Source: Aquabacter sp. (GTDB lineage: Bacteria > Pseudomonadota > Alphaproteobacteria > Rhizobiales > Xanthobacteraceae). From it: DNA of 5,463 nt. Numbering within the stretch: the first letter of the stretch is position 1; every line of letters starts with the position of its first letter. The notes under the pieces are model-generated. The model was given only the letters and a program-made list of their open reading frames with translations, was not told the DNA's origin and ran no database searches. The DNA lies in NCBI GenBank assembly GCA_030147645.1, contig JASBUY010000109.1:1-5463 (forward strand), in the 5' to 3' direction. Below, in pieces: positions 4,649 to 5,463 of this stretch. A program made the position numbers and the translations under genes.

Positions 4649-5463
4649 TCAGCCCAACCGGGAGTCCAGTTGAGCGCTCACGAAATCGAGGCGCACCACG
4701 AGATCGTTGAAGTCGCGGTCCCCGCCGCCCGCAACATCCTCCCAGCCCCACACGTTGAGGCCGTAATTCCACAGGTGCGTGACCGCGCCGTCAGAGTTGG
4801 CGGAGGCGAAACTATAGAATTCGCCGCCCGCGCTTGTGGTGAGACGCATGGCGATGATGTCGCCATTGTCGACGCCCGTGACGCGATTTTCGGCGAACTT
4901 GCCATAGCCTCCGCCCTGCAGCGTCAGGGAGCCGTCCTGCGCGGCATAAGCGCGGCTGACGGCCGCTTCCGCATATCCCACCTCTCCCGCCCCAACGCCA
5001 TTGATCGTGCCGACGAGGTCGTCGACGCGGTAGAGCATGAGAGAGACGTCGTAGGTCCCGTTCTGGCGCATTTGGACAAGCGCCACTTGATCATCCATGC
5101 CGCCAATGGTTTGGGCGATGGCGACCGGACGTGCCACCGTGACGGCGCTCGTGCTGTCGGCATTCATGAAGTCCAGCAGGCCCATATTGGCCGTCAGCGC
5201 GGATTGCGGGGTTTGGGCGCCCGCGCCGTCAAAATCCACGCCGATCTCAGTGCCGGTGTGCACATCGTTCTGGAGCAGATGCCCCTGCGTATAGCGGTCC
5301 CAGGATTTGACGGTCTCTTCCGAGAAATCAGGCCGCAGGCTTTGGAGGGCGAGGCTGCGATTCCAGCCGGCGGTGGGCAGACCCTGGAGATCGGCACCAT
5401 CGGTACCGTAGGCGATCCCCACATTGCCGGCGGTCGCCAGTTCCGTCTGGAACAGCAAGCTTT
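4649..5463 (-). CDS. DUF4114-domain protein, probably secreted or surface-located (5' end missing)
   Basis: The stop is TGA at 4651-4649 and the frame stays open to the window edge, so only about 270 C-terminal residues are visible. A TTG at 5458 is in frame but coding evidently continues upstream. The most telling segment is WGWEDVAGGGDRDFNDLVVR followed by LDF, about 13 residues from the end. The acidic ED-(G)-GGDRDFND signature with preceding FYSFASANSDG and HLWNYG is characteristic of DUF4114, a C-terminal domain of bacterial extracellular proteins thought to bind calcium. The visible part has no cysteine, is strongly acidic (about 33 Asp/Glu against 14 Lys/Arg) and is rich in Gly, Asp and Asn, all typical of exported, possibly type I-secreted, proteins. 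The 10 residues after the domain end SRLG; I cannot confirm a secretion signal. The region before the domain (VGIAYGTDGADL, PTAGWNRSLALQSL) I do not recognise, so the enzymatic or adhesive role is unknown. No secretion genes are visible. Confidence 0.8.
   Translation of the reverse strand, partial: SLLFQTELATAGNVGIAYGTDGADLQGLPTAGWNRSLALQSLRPDFSEETVKSWDRYTQGHLLQNDVHTGTEIGVDFDGAGAQTPQSALTANMGLLDFMNADSTSAVTVARPVAIAQTIGGMDDQVALVQMRQNGTYDVSLMLYRVDDLVGTINGVGAGEVGYAEAAVSRAYAAQDGSLTLQGGGYGKFAENRVTGVDNGDIIAMRLTTSAGGEFYSFASANSDGAVTHLWNYGLNVWGWEDVAGGGDRDFNDLVVRLDFVSAQLDSRLG

Noticed and set aside
5457..5462. AAGCTT (HindIII site) at the window edge as a possible clone junction
   Set aside because: A single 6-bp site at the boundary is not evidence of anything biological, and coding continues smoothly up to it.
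5458..5463. TTG at 5458 as the true start of the DUF4114 gene
   Set aside because: The frame stays open to the window edge and no ribosome site can be seen. The protein already begins in what looks like the middle of a domain, so the gene is treated as truncated by the window.

Overview
The window reads as chromosomal DNA from a GC-rich alphaproteobacterium of the Hyphomicrobiales (Rhizobiales). The two porins are of the type seen in that order: an N-terminal ADLPVKA mature end, a paired-cysteine GFYYVPGTDTC block, an FTFG...SFFDF segment and a C-terminal phenylalanine. A Xanthobacteraceae-like host would fit, but nothing here fixes the genus. I see no mobile element, CRISPR array, integrase or other sign of recent transfer.

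Layout. Positions 1-810 hold the 3' part of a porin gene on the + strand, closed by a strong intrinsic terminator (832-865). A second, paralogous porin follows (1013-2290, +). It has its own likely promoter near 904-931 and an unusual G-rich, hairpin-containing leader. Positions 2291-2448 are a hairpin-rich convergent spacer. The - strand then carries a membrane-anchored protein with two tandem antibiotic-biosynthesis-monooxygenase (ABM) domains (3420 down to 2449). Divergent from it, across a 245-bp spacer, is a + strand isochorismatase-like cysteine hydrolase (3666-4406) with an intact Asp/Lys/Cys triad. A complete tRNA-Pro(UGG) with encoded CCA lies on the - strand (4523 down to 4447). The right edge holds the 3' part of a - strand gene (4649 to beyond 5463) that ends in a DUF4114-type acidic domain and probably encodes a secreted or surface protein.

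How it works together. The two porins supply outer-membrane diffusion channels. They appear to be separately transcribed, and their synonymous codon choice differs visibly, which suggests that the first is the more highly expressed. The ABM protein and the hydrolase are divergent neighbours and might share regulation, but no common pathway can be read from the sequence. The tRNA and the DUF4114 gene look like unrelated neighbours. Overall this is mostly ordinary chromosomal content. The points most worth a second look are the leader of the second porin, the divergent ABM/hydrolase pair and the truncated DUF4114 protein.
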